A DNA stretch of 64,000 bases from Prochlorococcus sp. AG-363-P06 (lineage in GTDB: Bacteria; Cyanobacteriota; Cyanobacteriia; PCC-6307; Cyanobiaceae): contig QCGD01000006.1 of NCBI GenBank assembly GCA_003280025.1, positions 1 through 64,000 on the forward strand, in the 5' to 3' direction. The notes under the pieces are model-generated. The model made no database searches and was not told the DNA's origin. It saw only the letters and a program-made list of their open reading frames with translations. Shown here piece after piece: positions 10,677 to 20,770 of the stretch; position 1 is the first letter of the stretch; every line of letters starts with the position of its first letter. Made by a program: the position numbers and the translations under genes.

Positions 10677-11756
10677 TTATTGATTTAGTAATCTTTGAAC
10701 AAGAAGTAATTGACTTGTATCTCTTATTATAAGAAGAACACTTAATCCTACTAAAAGAAAAAAACTTGATTGAGTTACAGCAATTTGGACTTTCACAGGA
10801 ACAGGCTTTCCTCTTAAGCCTTCAATTAAAGTAAATACAAGTTGGCCTCCATCTAGTAGTGGTAATGGAAGAGAATTAAGTACAGCTAAATTAATTGAGA
10901 TTAAAGCAGCAAATAATAGTATTCCAGTACCCCCTTGCTGTGAGAGCTGTGCGCCAATTTCGACTATCTTCACTGGTCCACTCAATTGTTGAGCTGTAGA
11001 TGAGAAATTTGTTATTAATCCTTTATAACCTTGAATAGTTTTAGAAAGTAGAGAAGAAAATTCGTTATTTGTGTATTTAAAAAGTTCGTAAAGGTTTTTT
11101 GTCTTTTTAGTTTCTTTCCTTATATTTGGCTGTAATTGAGCACCAATTGTGCCTTTGCCATCGACATCTTTTGGTATTAAAGATATTTTCTTAAGAGTAC
11201 CAGCTCTCTCTATATCTATCGAAATTGATTTGTCGGCTGAACTCTGAATCTCTTTTACTAAAGTATTAATAGCTTGATCTCCAACACCTAAAGTAATACC
11301 TTCTACTTTTAAGATTTTATCCCCAGTTTCTAAACCAGCATTAAAAGCCGCTTTTTCAGGCTGTGTTGCTAATACAAGAATACCTGGTTCGGGATCATAA
11401 GGAATGCCAATACTAGTTACGTTGATAATTAAGATAGTATATGCAAGAAGTAAGTTGGCAAATACTCCTGCAGATATTACAATGATTCTTTGAATTATGG
11501 GTCTATTTTTTAAAAGATTTGGATCACTAGGATCAATATTATTTATTTCCTCATCAGGGAAAGAAACAAATCCTCCCAATGGAAATGCTCTAAACGAATA
11601 AGTAATATTTTTATATTTCTTTTTAAGAATTGCGGGTCCAAAACCAATAGAAAACCCATCGACATATATTCCTTGTAAAATTGCTGCTAAAAAATGACCC
11701 ATTTCATGAAAAAAAATGAGAAATCCTAAAACTCCAATTGAAATTAAAACATTCAT
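10677..11756 (-). CDS. rseP: RIP-type site-2 zinc metalloprotease
   Basis: 359 residues. HEMGH (residues 17-21) in the first membrane helix supplies the zinc ligands, a PDZ-like domain occupies about 125-205 (GILVLATQPEKAAFNAGLETGDKIL), and NSLPLPLLDGGQ near 295 gives the third ligand. About four membrane helices are visible. Site-2 proteases cleave membrane-anchored anti-sigma factors or regulators within the bilayer. Only one PDZ domain is apparent, against two in E. coli RseP, which is usual for cyanobacterial members. The gene starts 9 bp after the serS stop, so the two are probably co-transcribed. Confidence 0.95.
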   Translation of the reverse strand: MNVLISIGVLGFLIFFHEMGHFLAAILQGIYVDGFSIGFGPAILKKKYKNITYSFRAFPLGGFVSFPDEEINNIDPSDPNLLKNRPIIQRIIVISAGVFANLLLAYTILIINVTSIGIPYDPEPGILVLATQPEKAAFNAGLETGDKILKVEGITLGVGDQAINTLVKEIQSSADKSISIDIERAGTLKKISLIPKDVDGKGTIGAQLQPNIRKETKKTKNLYELFKYTNNEFSSLLSKTIQGYKGLITNFSSTAQQLSGPVKIVEIGAQLSQQGGTGILLFAALISINLAVLNSLPLPLLDGGQLVFTLIEGLRGKPVPVKVQIAVTQSSFFLLVGLSVLLIIRDTSQLLLVQRLLNQ

Positions 11757-11765
11757 TAGTTTATA

Positions 11766-13043
11766 TTAAGTCCTTTTTATATAAGTTGATCCAAAGTATG
11801 GAACTAAAGCTTCAGGGATTTTGACACTCCCATCTGATTGATGGCCATTTTCAAGAATTGCTGCCATGGTTCTTCCGATTGCTAAACCACTGCCATTTAA
11901 AGTATGAATATAAGCAGTCTTTTTATCAATTCTTGTTCTTATCGATGATCTACGAGCCTGAAAATCTAAACAATTGCTGCAACTAGATATTTCTCTATAA
12001 CTTTTGCTACTAGGTAGCCAAACCTCTAAATCATAAGTTCTACTAGAAGAAAAACCTAAGTCTCCGGTACAAATATCTACTGATCTGTAAGGTAAATTGA
12101 GCTTTTGTAAGATGCTTTCTGCATTTGAAGTTAGTTCTTGGTGAGCCTCTAAAGATTTGTTTGGTTCACTAAACCAATATAATTCAACTTTATTAAACTG
12201 ATGAAGTCTTATTAAACCTTTTGTGTCCCTTCCATAGCTTCCAGCTTCTCTTCTAAAACAAGGGCTATATGCAACATATTTAAGGGGTAAAAGCTTTGGA
12301 TCAATAATCTCATTTTTATGAAAAGCTGTTAGTGGGACTTCAGCTGTTGGGGAAAGCCATAAATCATCATTGGAGCATTTAAAACTTTCATTGGAAAATT
12401 TAGGAAGTTGCCCAGAGCCTAGAAGACTTTCTGAATTTACTAAAGCAGGAGGCATTAACTCTAAATAACCATTTTTTGAATGTATATCTAGCATGAAATT
12501 AATTAAAGCTCTTTCTAATCTTGCTCCATTTCCTATAAGAGTAATAAAACGACTTCTTGAGATTTTTGTTGATTTTAAAGAATCAAACAGATTTAAATCT
12601 TCCCCAATTTCCCAGTGAGATTTAGAATTATCCTTTTTTAAAGGATCTCCCCAAACTTTTATTTGTATATTATCTCTTTCACTTTCCCCAACAGGTGCAT
12701 CTTTGCTGGGTAAATTAGGTAATCTTGAAAGCTCATCATGTATTTGCTTGTCTAATATTCTTTTCTTTTCCTCAAATTCAGAAATTTTGACTCTATATTT
12801 GTTTCCTTGATCCTTTAATTTATTAATTTCTTGAGAATTATGTTTATTGGAGTTACGAATTTCTTGACCAATTAGCTTGCTTAATTTCTTACTCTCTGAT
12901 TGTAGAGTTGATATTTCTATATCAATTTCTTTTTTTTGAATAGTTAATTTGTTTATATGAGAAATGTTAAAACCTTTGCCTCTTAAGGACAACCAATTTT
13001 CAACAAATGTTGGATTTTCTCTTATTAATTTTTGATCTAACAC
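11766..13043 (-). CDS. serS: Seryl-tRNA synthetase
   Basis: 425 residues. The N-terminal antiparallel coiled-coil arm (about 30-105) is followed by the class II catalytic core. Visible signatures are [21 protein letters not shown] (motif 2 region, about 265-285), [18 protein letters not shown] and the motif 3 region [16 protein letters not shown]. The enzyme charges tRNA-Ser, one of which lies in this window at 34738. Length is typical. The start ATG is supported by [11 protein letters not shown], the usual beginning. Confidence 0.98.
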   Translation of the reverse strand: MLDQKLIRENPTFVENWLSLRGKGFNISHINKLTIQKKEIDIEISTLQSESKKLSKLIGQEIRNSNKHNSQEINKLKDQGNKYRVKISEFEEKKRILDKQIHDELSRLPNLPSKDAPVGESERDNIQIKVWGDPLKKDNSKSHWEIGEDLNLFDSLKSTKISRSRFITLIGNGARLERALINFMLDIHSKNGYLELMPPALVNSESLLGSGQLPKFSNESFKCSNDDLWLSPTAEVPLTAFHKNEIIDPKLLPLKYVAYSPCFRREAGSYGRDTKGLIRLHQFNKVELYWFSEPNKSLEAHQELTSNAESILQKLNLPYRSVDICTGDLGFSSSRTYDLEVWLPSSKSYREISSCSNCLDFQARRSSIRTRIDKKTAYIHTLNGSGLAIGRTMAAILENGHQSDGSVKIPEALVPYFGSTYIKRT

Positions 13044-13156
13044 TCTTTTTTTATATACCCTAATAAGATAGTGAATTTAAAATCAATAAACATATATTTT
13101 TGATAAAAAATTAATTATTCCTAACTTATCTAGTATCTTTTAAAATTTCTAATAAA

Positions 13157-14623
13157 TTAAGATGCAGAACGTGCTCTTCCTGTAGAAGACCATTCTTTTA
13201 ATAAATCAATTTGCTCTTTAGCTGTTCTAGATAATGGAACCAATTCAGAAATAGCCTTTATCAAATCTTTTTCCACAATTTCTCTATTCTCAGAGAATGA
13301 AAAGTGCATGCCTTCTATAACTGCCTGTTCAAGTTCTGCTCCAGAATAACCATCTGTTCTATCAATTATTGTAGAAAGTGGAAAATTATAACTTGGCCTT
13401 CTTTTCTTTAAGTGCAAATCAAGAATGCTCAATCTCTCTTCAGAATTCGGTAAATCAAGGAAAAATATTTCATCAAATCTACCTTTTCTAAGTAATTCTG
13501 GAGGAAGTCTATCAATAGCATTGGCGGTCGCAATTACAAATACAGCAGATTCTTTTTCGGCCATCCAAGTTAGCAAGCTTGCTAGAACTCGTTGACTAGT
13601 ACCTCCATCGCTTCTTGCATCTCCACCAAACGCCTTATCAATTTCATCTATCCACAGTATGCAGGGTGACATGGCCTCGGCTCTAGAAATTGCTTCCCTA
13701 GTTCTTGCCTCGCTTGATCCAACAAGACTGGAAAATAACCTTCCTACATCTAACCTTAGAAGAGGCATTGACCAACTCTTAGAAATAGATTTGGCTGTTA
13801 ATGATTTTCCTGTTCCTTGTGGGCCTACTAGTAACACCCCTTTTGGAATAGGCAATCCATATTCTCTTGCTTCATTTGAAAAGGCCCTGTATCTTTGTTT
13901 AAGCCAAATTTTTAATACCTTTAATCCTCCAATATCATTTTGACTTGATTTACTTTCAAAAAATTCTAATATTTCACTTCTTGCTATAACTTGTTTTTTC
14001 TCCTCAAGTATGTCTTGAAGATCATCTCTACTTATTTTTCCTCTTTGAGTAAGTGCTTTTGCAGTAACTTGCTTTACTTTTATTTCACTTAATCCACTAG
14101 AAGCTATGGTAAGTTCGTTTAAGTCTTGTTCGTTTAAATTTGAATTAGTGTTAATAGCAATCTTTTCTATTAGATTCTTCAATTCTTTTTGATCAGGTAA
14201 GGGCAGGTTAATTATTGTCATTAAATCATCTAATTCTTCTGATGATGGAGATATATGAGAACTAATAATTATATTATGACTAGTTTCCTTAAGAACATAA
14301 GATAATTCTTTAATTGTCCTACTTATAGATGGATCATCATAAAATTTATGAAAATCTTTTATTAATAATATTGTTGATACTTCTGAATTTTGTTCCTTGA
14401 TCCAATTAAGAACTCCTAATGGGTTGTTAGAAAATTTACCTTCTTCATTTAATACACCTTTAATTCCATTCACACAATCCCAGCGTACAAACCTTTTAAT
14501 GTTCAATCTTTCACATGAAAAGTTGAGGATCTTTTCTAATCTTTCTTCTTCTTTAGTCTTTATCCAAATTATTGATGTTCTTGATTTTATAAGTAATTCA
14601 AAATTTTTACTCCAAGATTCCAT
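13157..14623 (-). CDS. ycf46: AAA+ ATPase, Ycf46-like
   Basis: 488 residues. The C-terminal half is a classic AAA module: Walker A GPQGTGKS (267-274), Walker B ILWIDE (322-327), sensor 1 ATAN (375-378) and an arginine-finger segment RKGRFDE (about 389-395). The N-terminal 230 residues form a helical Ycf46-type domain that resembles a degenerate, inactive ATPase. Ycf46 is conserved in cyanobacteria and plastids. A link to CO2 use or photosynthetic regulation has been proposed in cyanobacteria, and the substrate is unknown. It lies between yidC (17 bp gap) and serS on the same strand. Confidence 0.9.
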   Translation of the reverse strand: MESWSKNFELLIKSRTSIIWIKTKEEERLEKILNFSCERLNIKRFVRWDCVNGIKGVLNEEGKFSNNPLGVLNWIKEQNSEVSTILLIKDFHKFYDDPSISRTIKELSYVLKETSHNIIISSHISPSSEELDDLMTIINLPLPDQKELKNLIEKIAINTNSNLNEQDLNELTIASSGLSEIKVKQVTAKALTQRGKISRDDLQDILEEKKQVIARSEILEFFESKSSQNDIGGLKVLKIWLKQRYRAFSNEAREYGLPIPKGVLLVGPQGTGKSLTAKSISKSWSMPLLRLDVGRLFSSLVGSSEARTREAISRAEAMSPCILWIDEIDKAFGGDARSDGGTSQRVLASLLTWMAEKESAVFVIATANAIDRLPPELLRKGRFDEIFFLDLPNSEERLSILDLHLKKRRPSYNFPLSTIIDRTDGYSGAELEQAVIEGMHFSFSENREIVEKDLIKAISELVPLSRTAKEQIDLLKEWSSTGRARSAS

Positions 14624-14640
14624 TATTCATTAAAAATAAA

Positions 14641-15783
14641 TTATTTTTTACTATTAGGTTCAAATGGTAATCTTTTCTCTGAAATAGTAGCAGCAGTAGT
14701 ATTTATAACTGCGTCTTTATTCTGTAATTGATCATCAAGAATCTTCTGAAGATTTTCAGGTAAAGCCTCTTTATTAAGTAGAAAGGTTTGAAATGCTTGG
14801 AATATATTTGCTACAACCATATAAAGTAATACACCTGCGGGGAGGGGGAAAAATAAGAACATCCCTGTAATCATTATCGGTGTTATTTTATTGGCTGTAG
14901 ATTGTTGAGGATTAGCTGGCATACCTTGCCCAGACAATACCTGTGAAAGTAATAGAGTTAAACCGAAGGCCCCAACTAATCCAGCTATATCCCAATTTAT
15001 TGAACCATCCACATAAAAGCCAACCTGGCCAAGAGCTTTTATAAAAAGAAATCCACTCTTAGCAGCTAAACCAGGTATTTTAGCTTCAATTGTTGCATCT
15101 CCTGGTTGGATAGCTGTTACTAAACCATCTTGTGAAACCTTTAAATTTTCGGATCCTTTCGAAACTTTCCAAGTAGGTAGAAATTTAGACCCATTATCAA
15201 ATTTTGACAAAACATCTGAATAACTTTTACCGTTTGTTGTCTGAAGATTTATCTTGACTGATTCATTTGATCCTAACTTTGTTCCATTTGGTAATGTAGC
15301 AACAACTGGGAAATGAGATTTTTCAGTTATAAATATTGAGTGCCTAGGTGATTTATAAGGTTTAGGGTCAATAGCAGCTATTTGGTCTTGAGGAAGAACT
15401 TTTAAATTAATATTGTATGGAACATCTGCGAAAGGAGAGCCTCTTAAAGTAGCAAATAATGCAAATAAAACAGGCATTTGAACGATCAAAGGTAAGCAAC
15501 CTGCTAAAGGACTACCAAACTCATTCATTAATTTACCTAATTCTTCTTGCTGTCTCTTTGGATCTCCTGAAAACTTGGATTTTATTTCTGCTTGTCTTTT
15601 TTGCATTACTGGTTGAGCTATTTTCATTCTTCTTGCGCTTCTTATAGATCCAGCGCTTAAGGGGAAAAGTGCAATTCTGATTACAACTGTTAGTGCAACA
15701 ATAGCTAAACCATAGCTAGGTACTACACCATAGAAAAAATCTAGAATCGGGATAAGTAGCTTTTCTGAAATGAACCCGATCAC
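14641..15783 (-). CDS. yidC: Membrane protein insertase YidC/Oxa1/Alb3
   Basis: 380 residues with five predicted membrane helices. The N-terminal [25 protein letters not shown] and [17 protein letters not shown] are the conserved YidC core, and the positively charged cytosolic loop ([21 protein letters not shown]) lies between helices 1 and 2. A periplasmic insert of about 130 residues (roughly 130-255) separates helices 2 and 3, and the C-terminal core has [11 protein letters not shown]. It inserts membrane proteins, including photosystem subunits. It belongs to the conserved rpmH-rnpA-(PH domain)-yidC cluster. Confidence 0.96.
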   Translation of the reverse strand: MIGFISEKLLIPILDFFYGVVPSYGLAIVALTVVIRIALFPLSAGSIRSARRMKIAQPVMQKRQAEIKSKFSGDPKRQQEELGKLMNEFGSPLAGCLPLIVQMPVLFALFATLRGSPFADVPYNINLKVLPQDQIAAIDPKPYKSPRHSIFITEKSHFPVVATLPNGTKLGSNESVKINLQTTNGKSYSDVLSKFDNGSKFLPTWKVSKGSENLKVSQDGLVTAIQPGDATIEAKIPGLAAKSGFLFIKALGQVGFYVDGSINWDIAGLVGAFGLTLLLSQVLSGQGMPANPQQSTANKITPIMITGMFLFFPLPAGVLLYMVVANIFQAFQTFLLNKEALPENLQKILDDQLQNKDAVINTTAATISEKRLPFEPNSKK

Positions 15784-15855
15784 AATATTAAAAAAGAGGT
15801 AATTTTACTAGACATTTTATTGTACAGGATAAAAAGGTTTTTGTAATTAAGTTAA

Positions 15856-16269
15856 TTATGATTTAGTAGCAAAACCCTCAACCTCGTTGAGATTTGTTTT
15901 TTGCAATCTTTTAATAATATTTTCTTCAATAAACTTTTGCTTTTCTCTAAATAGGGGTAGGGATTTCATCTCAACCTTTGCACCGTCATTGAGAATAAGA
16001 ACCATATCCCCATATGATCCAAAGCCTCTTGGAATAGATCTTATCTCATCAATATTAGATAATGAAACCTGGGTTTTATTATTCCCAAACCATCCACCTT
16101 CTATAGTTATTCTCTTATTCGTAATTTTATATCTTAACCATAAAGCTCGAACTATTGCTGCAAAAGTAAAAGGTAAACCTAGAATTGTTAATCCTGCTAG
16201 TAAATTAATTATTAGATCACTTTTCGCAGGACCCCCTTCATAAAAAGTTTCTTCATTCATGTTAATCAT
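15856..16269 (-). CDS. Bacterial PH-domain membrane protein
   Basis: 137 residues: a short acidic N-terminus, one or two hydrophobic stretches (about 19-48), then a bacterial PH-like domain (YKITNKRITIEGGWFGNNKTQVSLSNI is its opening region) and a basic tail. Cyanobacteria keep this gene between rnpA and yidC. The ATG at 16269 overlaps the rnpA stop as ATGA, which indicates translational coupling, and a second in-frame ATG at 16260 is possible. Its role is unknown. The position suggests a link to membrane-protein insertion or RNase P expression, which is inference only. Confidence 0.85.
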   Translation of the reverse strand: MINMNEETFYEGGPAKSDLIINLLAGLTILGLPFTFAAIVRALWLRYKITNKRITIEGGWFGNNKTQVSLSNIDEIRSIPRGFGSYGDMVLILNDGAKVEMKSLPLFREKQKFIEENIIKRLQKTNLNEVEGFATKS

Positions 16270-16652
16270 TTGATTAGACCAGATTTAAACATTAGATATT
16301 GAAATTCCTCCAATAGTTTACTTTTATCATTGTAGAAATTTCCAATTTTTAGGTTAACAAGTAACCAATATGGTTTGTGGTTATTATATTTCTGTATATT
16401 TTTTAGTAAGTATTCATGCAAGATTCTTCTGATTTTATTTCTTTCTACAGCTTTTTTTGAAACTTTTTTACTTATTGCTATAGCTACTTTAAAATTGTTT
16501 GAGGTGTTAGTAATTCTATGGGATATAAGAATTTGTTGATTAGACCTTGCAATCTTAAAAGTCATTAATTTCCCGTAATACTTTACGGAATTTTTATGAA
16601 TATAATCAAAAGTCCTATGACCTTGTAATCGCATTGATTTTGGTAAGGCCAT
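16266..16652 (-). CDS. rnpA: Ribonuclease P protein component
   Basis: 128 residues. The diagnostic RNR motif is AVERNKIRRILHE, preceded by KVAIAISKKVSKK, both contacting RNase P RNA and the tRNA leader. It begins MALPKSMRLQGHRTFDYI, the usual start. It follows rpmH after 12 bp and overlaps the PH-domain gene by 4 bp. The protein assists 5' maturation of tRNA precursors. Confidence 0.96.
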   Translation of the reverse strand: MALPKSMRLQGHRTFDYIHKNSVKYYGKLMTFKIARSNQQILISHRITNTSNNFKVAIAISKKVSKKAVERNKIRRILHEYLLKNIQKYNNHKPYWLLVNLKIGNFYNDKSKLLEEFQYLMFKSGLIK

Positions 16653-16664
16653 TATTAAATTAAT

Positions 16665-16802
16665 TCAGACCGCAATTCTTTCCCTACCTTTTTGTCTTCT
16701 GCTTTTAATAACTCTTCTACCAGTATGTGAACGCATTCTTACTCTAAATCCAGATACACGTTTTCTTTTTCTTGAAGTTCCGCCAAAAGTTCTTTTAGTC
16801 AT
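16665..16802 (-). CDS. rpmH: 50S ribosomal protein L34
   Basis: A 45-residue, strongly basic protein: it starts [20 protein letters not shown], continues [15 protein letters not shown] and ends RERIAV, all diagnostic of L34. It is short, so it is easily missed by length-filtered gene calling. It is the first gene of the conserved rpmH-rnpA cluster. Confidence 0.97.
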
Positions 16803-16832
16803 TGTTTTAATTATCCATTATTAATTTATCAT

Positions 16833-17402
16833 TTAATCGATCACTATAGTCCAGCTTCCTAAATAACTTGAATCGGATTTGCCTATATACTGCCCGTAAG
16901 AATGGAATTGATATAGTCCAGTTTTTCTTGGATTGAAAACTCTTAAGACAATGGCAAAACTATCTTTATTATAAGGAATTGGGCGGTAAGGGTAAAAATC
17001 TAATGATGAGTTATCTTCTTTTATTTCTATATCAGCAGGTATATTTTCAATACATTTTGTTCTAGTATCAAACCCACCTATTCTCACCCTGCAAAGACTT
17101 ATATTTTCTTTTTTCAACTTTGTTTTAAAAGATTTAGGTATAGCTAAATTAATCTTTAATATTTCATCTTTTCTATCAGAGGGTCTAAAGAAAAAATAAA
17201 TGGTATTTCTAAATTTTCTTTGGTTTTCCTTTTGAAACCATTTTAATCTTCTATAACCAGATTCTTGGTCCCATTGAAACTCTAAACCTGCTTTAGCTTC
17301 ATTGATGTTAATGAATACTGGAATTGAAAATAATATTGGGGTGATTAAAAAAAACTTTAATATTTTTAAATTAAAAAAATTTTTCTTTTTTATTTGAAAC
17401 AT
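16833..17402 (-). CDS. Secreted DUF2808 family protein
   Basis: 189 residues. A basic, hydrophobic N-terminus (FFLITPILFSIPVFI) ending NEAKAG looks like a cleavable signal peptide (about residues 1-38). The mature part holds the DUF2808 pattern: YRRLKWFQKE, an IYFFFRPSDRKDEILKINLAIP strand region, two cysteines (in SLCRVRIGG and TKCIE), and the ending GSWTIVID. DUF2808 proteins are extracytoplasmic and cyanobacterial. Function is unknown. It sits between aroH and rpmH, probably on its own transcript. Confidence 0.85.
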   Translation of the reverse strand: MFQIKKKNFFNLKILKFFLITPILFSIPVFININEAKAGLEFQWDQESGYRRLKWFQKENQRKFRNTIYFFFRPSDRKDEILKINLAIPKSFKTKLKKENISLCRVRIGGFDTRTKCIENIPADIEIKEDNSSLDFYPYRPIPYNKDSFAIVLRVFNPRKTGLYQFHSYGQYIGKSDSSYLGSWTIVID

Positions 17403-17456
17403 GGATTTAATAGCTGCTTAAGGACGTAAATTTGATTTATAATTATTTTATTTAGG

Positions 17457-17840
17457 TTAACATCTATCTGGTCTTAAATTTGAAGCACCCCTTAAATAAG
17501 GATGTTTTACAAGGGTATTAGCAGGTAATAAAACTTGGGCCATTAATCTTATACAAAAATCAATATCATTAGGAACATACATTTGTTGGCAATCTAAAAA
17601 TGCAACAGCATCTAGGCCATTACATTTCCTTGCTATTGAAGCAGGAAAACATGCATCTAAATCTTTTGTCACAGTAAAAATAATAGATAATAAGTTCTTT
17701 TTCAAAAGATTATTACGTGAAATTAATTCATCAATTAATTCAACTACAGCATTCTCAATTTCTCCAACAGAATTGCCATTTGCTGTGGTCGCTCCCCTAA
17801 TGAAAGTGTATTTATAATCACCCTTATTTAGTTCAACCAT
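17457..17840 (-). CDS. aroH: Chorismate mutase, AroH class
   Basis: 127 residues, the size of monofunctional AroH-type mutases. Family signatures are FIRGATTANGNSVGEIENAVVEL at the N-terminus (catalytic Arg in RGATT) and DLDACFPASIAR (conserved Cys and Arg), with the final LRPDR. It converts chorismate to prephenate for Phe/Tyr synthesis. The gene starts 6 bp after the sppA stop, so the two form an operon. Confidence 0.95.
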   Translation of the reverse strand: MVELNKGDYKYTFIRGATTANGNSVGEIENAVVELIDELISRNNLLKKNLLSIIFTVTKDLDACFPASIARKCNGLDAVAFLDCQQMYVPNDIDFCIRLMAQVLLPANTLVKHPYLRGASNLRPDRC

Positions 17841-17846
17841 TTTAAT

Positions 17847-18656
17847 TCAAGGCTTGTATAACCATAGTATTTTATTAGAAGAATTAAGCTCGAAGCAGAT
17901 ATTATGTATGACTTTATCTATAATTTTACTTCCAGGAATAAGTCCAAGTATTTTCTTTTTTTTCTTCCCAAACGTTAATGGCTTTATTTTTGGGTCTATA
18001 TTAACCATATTTGCAGCAATTTCCCTCGCAACAAATTCATCTCCAATTTCATCAACTAACCCTAATTCTTTCGCTTGTGTTCCAGTAAAAATTCTTCCAT
18101 CAGCAAATCTCTTTACTTCTTCAATAGGTAAATTTCGTCCTTCTGCAACAGCCTCAGTAAATTGTTTGTAGCTTTCATCAATTAAGATTTGTAGTAAATT
18201 TCTACTTTCCTCACTTAAAGGTTTATCTGGAGAAAGAATATCTTTATAAACCCCACTCTTAACTGTCTCAAATTTAATGCCAATTTTATCTAATAATTTA
18301 GATAAATTATTTCCTCTTATAATCACACCAATAGAGCCAGTAATTGTTCCTGGATTTGCAACTATTTTGTCAGAGGCTACACCAATGTAAACTCCTCCTG
18401 AAGCGGATATGTTTCCAAAACTAGCAATTACTTTACATCCTTTGTCTTTTAGTCGTTTAATAGCAGAGTATATCTCTTGACTATCTCCAACAGTACCTCC
18501 TGGAGAATCAATTCTCAAGATTAATGCAGGAAATTCTCTTTCCTCAATTTGTGTAAGAGCTTTAAGGATAGAAACTCTTGTAGAACTTGTAATCGGCTCA
18601 TCAATTACGATACGAGCCATTCTTTTTTTTGATTTTCGTCTAAAAGGCCAAATCAT
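17847..18656 (-). CDS. sppA: Signal peptide peptidase SppA, short form
   Basis: 269 residues of the S49 family. LRIDSPGGTVGDSQEIY precedes the nucleophile: S86 in SASGGVYIG is the likely catalytic Ser and K138 in SGVYKDI the general base. Their spacing of 52 matches B. subtilis SppA. No clear N-terminal membrane anchor is present (it starts MIWPFRRKSKKR, very basic), so it may be a peripheral enzyme. It degrades remnant signal peptides or membrane fragments. It is upstream of aroH in a two-gene unit and divergent from the DMT permease gene. Confidence 0.93.
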   Translation of the reverse strand: MIWPFRRKSKKRMARIVIDEPITSSTRVSILKALTQIEEREFPALILRIDSPGGTVGDSQEIYSAIKRLKDKGCKVIASFGNISASGGVYIGVASDKIVANPGTITGSIGVIIRGNNLSKLLDKIGIKFETVKSGVYKDILSPDKPLSEESRNLLQILIDESYKQFTEAVAEGRNLPIEEVKRFADGRIFTGTQAKELGLVDEIGDEFVAREIAANMVNIDPKIKPLTFGKKKKKILGLIPGSKIIDKVIHNICFELNSSNKILWLYKP

Positions 18657-18707
18657 TCTTTTAAGGGAAAAACATGAAACTACTTTAAAAAGACTATCAG
18701 AGAGCTA

Positions 18708-19637
18708 ATGAATTCAATCCTAAATTGGTTTTTAATGATACTCCCTTTCGCATTGTGGGGGACTTCAATGGCGGCAATGACCCCCCTAGTATCCAGTGCT
18801 GGGCCTGATTTGGTCGCTTCATTAAGATTACTTCCTGCAGGAATTCTTGTTCTTATTACAACATATTTGTTTAAAAGAGATTTGAAAATTTATAAGTGTG
18901 ACTTGAAGTGGTTTTTAGTTTTTACATTTGTTGACGCTACTTTATTTCAATTATTTTTGACATATGGGATCTCAAAAACTGGTGCTGGTTTAGGTTCAGT
19001 GTTAATTGACTCTCAACCTCTTTTGGTGGCGATTTTGGCAAGGGCAATCTTTGGTAATTTAATTAATCCCATAGGATGGTTAGGTTTGCTTTTTGGTTTG
19101 GGGGGGATAGTATTTTTAGGAGTCCCAAAAGAAATTCTAGAAAATTTATGGTTAATGTCTGATAAGAGTATTAGTGATGTTGCTTTTAATGTAGGGGAAC
19201 TATGGATGCTTGCTGCTTCACTTGCGATGGCATTAGGAACCATTTTAATTAGATTCACCTGTACAAAAAGTGATCCAGTTGCTGTAACTGGATGGCACAT
19301 GGTTTTAGGTAGTGTTCCTCTAATAATTAAACATAGCGTGCAAACAAACTTCCAATTAATACCAGATTGGTCAATATTAGATTGGACACTTATGACATTT
19401 GCCAGTCTGTTCGGGGGAGCTTTGGCATATGGATTATTTTTCTATTTTGCTAATAATAAAGAAATCACCGGTTTCAGTACTCTTGCATTCTTAACTCCTG
19501 TATTTGCTCTTCTCACAGGAGGTGTTTGGTTAGATGAAAGACTGACATTTATCCAATGGATTGGAGTCGTCTTTGTTCTTATTTCAGTATTCTTTGTTAG
19601 TCAGAGAGAGTCTTTATGGGAAAAGACAAATACTTAG
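18708..19637 (+). CDS. EamA/DMT superfamily permease
   Basis: 309 residues, almost entirely hydrophobic, about ten membrane helices in two EamA repeats. Recognisable pieces are PFALWGTSMAAMTPLV at the start, LRLLPAGILVL, and the second-repeat SLFGGALAYGLFFYFANNKEITGFSTLAFLTPVFALLTGG, followed by GVVFVLISVFFV. Members export metabolites or amino acids, or are of unknown substrate. No substrate can be read from the sequence. It starts 51 bp from divergent sppA. The glycosyltransferase gene follows 40 bp later on the same strand. Confidence 0.9.
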   Translation: MNSILNWFLMILPFALWGTSMAAMTPLVSSAGPDLVASLRLLPAGILVLITTYLFKRDLKIYKCDLKWFLVFTFVDATLFQLFLTYGISKTGAGLGSVLIDSQPLLVAILARAIFGNLINPIGWLGLLFGLGGIVFLGVPKEILENLWLMSDKSISDVAFNVGELWMLAASLAMALGTILIRFTCTKSDPVAVTGWHMVLGSVPLIIKHSVQTNFQLIPDWSILDWTLMTFASLFGGALAYGLFFYFANNKEITGFSTLAFLTPVFALLTGGVWLDERLTFIQWIGVVFVLISVFFVSQRESLWEKTNT

Positions 19638-19677
19638 ACTACTATTTTAATATTATTCAAGATTAAATAATTCAATA

Positions 19678-20751
19678 ATGAGGATTGTTTTAATTAGTAC
19701 CCCAATAGGCTTCTTAGGAAGTGGCAAAGGTGGAGGTGTTGAGTTGACTTTAAATTCTTTAGTAACAGGATTGCTCTCACTTGGGCATTGCGTAGATGTT
19801 GTAGCTCCGAAAAATTCTAAATTGTTTGATATTAATAAAGAAGCAAAACTACATTGTGTTGAAGGGGTAGAGCAAGTTAGTTGGCAACATCAGGATTATT
19901 ATTCTCCTGCAATTATTCCAGATAATTCTTTATTATCATCTATGCTTGAAAAGGCTATAGATATAGGAAGTAAAGCTGACATATTATTGAATTTTTCCTA
20001 TGATTGGCTGCCTATTTGGATGACCCTTAACTTAAACATTCCAATTGCTCATCTTATTAGTATGGGTTCCGAAAGCTCTGTTATTAATAATTTAATATCA
20101 AAGGTGTACCTCAAATATCCTTATAATTTTGCTTTCCATTCCTACACACAAGCTTGTGATTTTAATTTTATTAAAAACCCAATTATTGTTGGAAATGGTT
20201 TTGAATTGAAAAATTATATATTTCAAGGTAACAAGGATGGTCCTTTGGCTTGGGTTGGAAGGGTAGCCCCAGAAAAAGGTTTAGAGGATGCTGCTTATGT
20301 CGCTAATAAACTTGGAGAAAAACTTAATGTTTGGGGGATCATACAAGATGAGTCCTATGCTTCAAAAGTAGAACAATCATGCACTTCTGGTTCCATCGAT
20401 TGGAAGGGTTTTTTAGAAACTGATAAGTTACAAAAAGAACTTGGTAAATGTAGAGCTTTATTAAATACTCCAAAATGGAATGAAGCTTATGGAAACGTTA
20501 TAGTTGAAGCTCTTGCCTGTGGGGTACCTGTAATAGGTTATAAAAGAGGCGGTCCTAGTGAAATTATTCAGCATGGGGAGACAGGTTTCCTTGTTGAACC
20601 TAATGATAAAGATAGCCTATTATCATACTTGCAGATTATTAATACAATCAATCGAAGAGATTGTAGGGACTGGGTTGAAAAGAATGCATCAACCAAAATA
20701 TTTGCTAATAGAGTTTTGAAATGGCTTACTAAAGTTATTAAGGAAAATTAA
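19678..20751 (+). CDS. Glycosyltransferase family 4
   Basis: 357 residues with the GT-B layout: an N-terminal Rossmann-like domain opening with GSGKGGGVELTLNSL, and the GT4 donor-binding domain with AWVGRVAPEKGLEDA and the EX7E-type segment NEAYGNVIVEALACGVPVIGYKRGGPSEII. It uses a nucleotide-sugar donor for glycan or glycolipid assembly. It stands before the ArnT-like gene (19 bp gap), outside the left-hand polysaccharide cluster. Acceptor and sugar are unknown. Confidence 0.92.
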   Translation: MRIVLISTPIGFLGSGKGGGVELTLNSLVTGLLSLGHCVDVVAPKNSKLFDINKEAKLHCVEGVEQVSWQHQDYYSPAIIPDNSLLSSMLEKAIDIGSKADILLNFSYDWLPIWMTLNLNIPIAHLISMGSESSVINNLISKVYLKYPYNFAFHSYTQACDFNFIKNPIIVGNGFELKNYIFQGNKDGPLAWVGRVAPEKGLEDAAYVANKLGEKLNVWGIIQDESYASKVEQSCTSGSIDWKGFLETDKLQKELGKCRALLNTPKWNEAYGNVIVEALACGVPVIGYKRGGPSEIIQHGETGFLVEPNDKDSLLSYLQIINTINRRDCRDWVEKNASTKIFANRVLKWLTKVIKEN

Positions 20752-20770
20752 TTTAAATTAAGGTGATAAA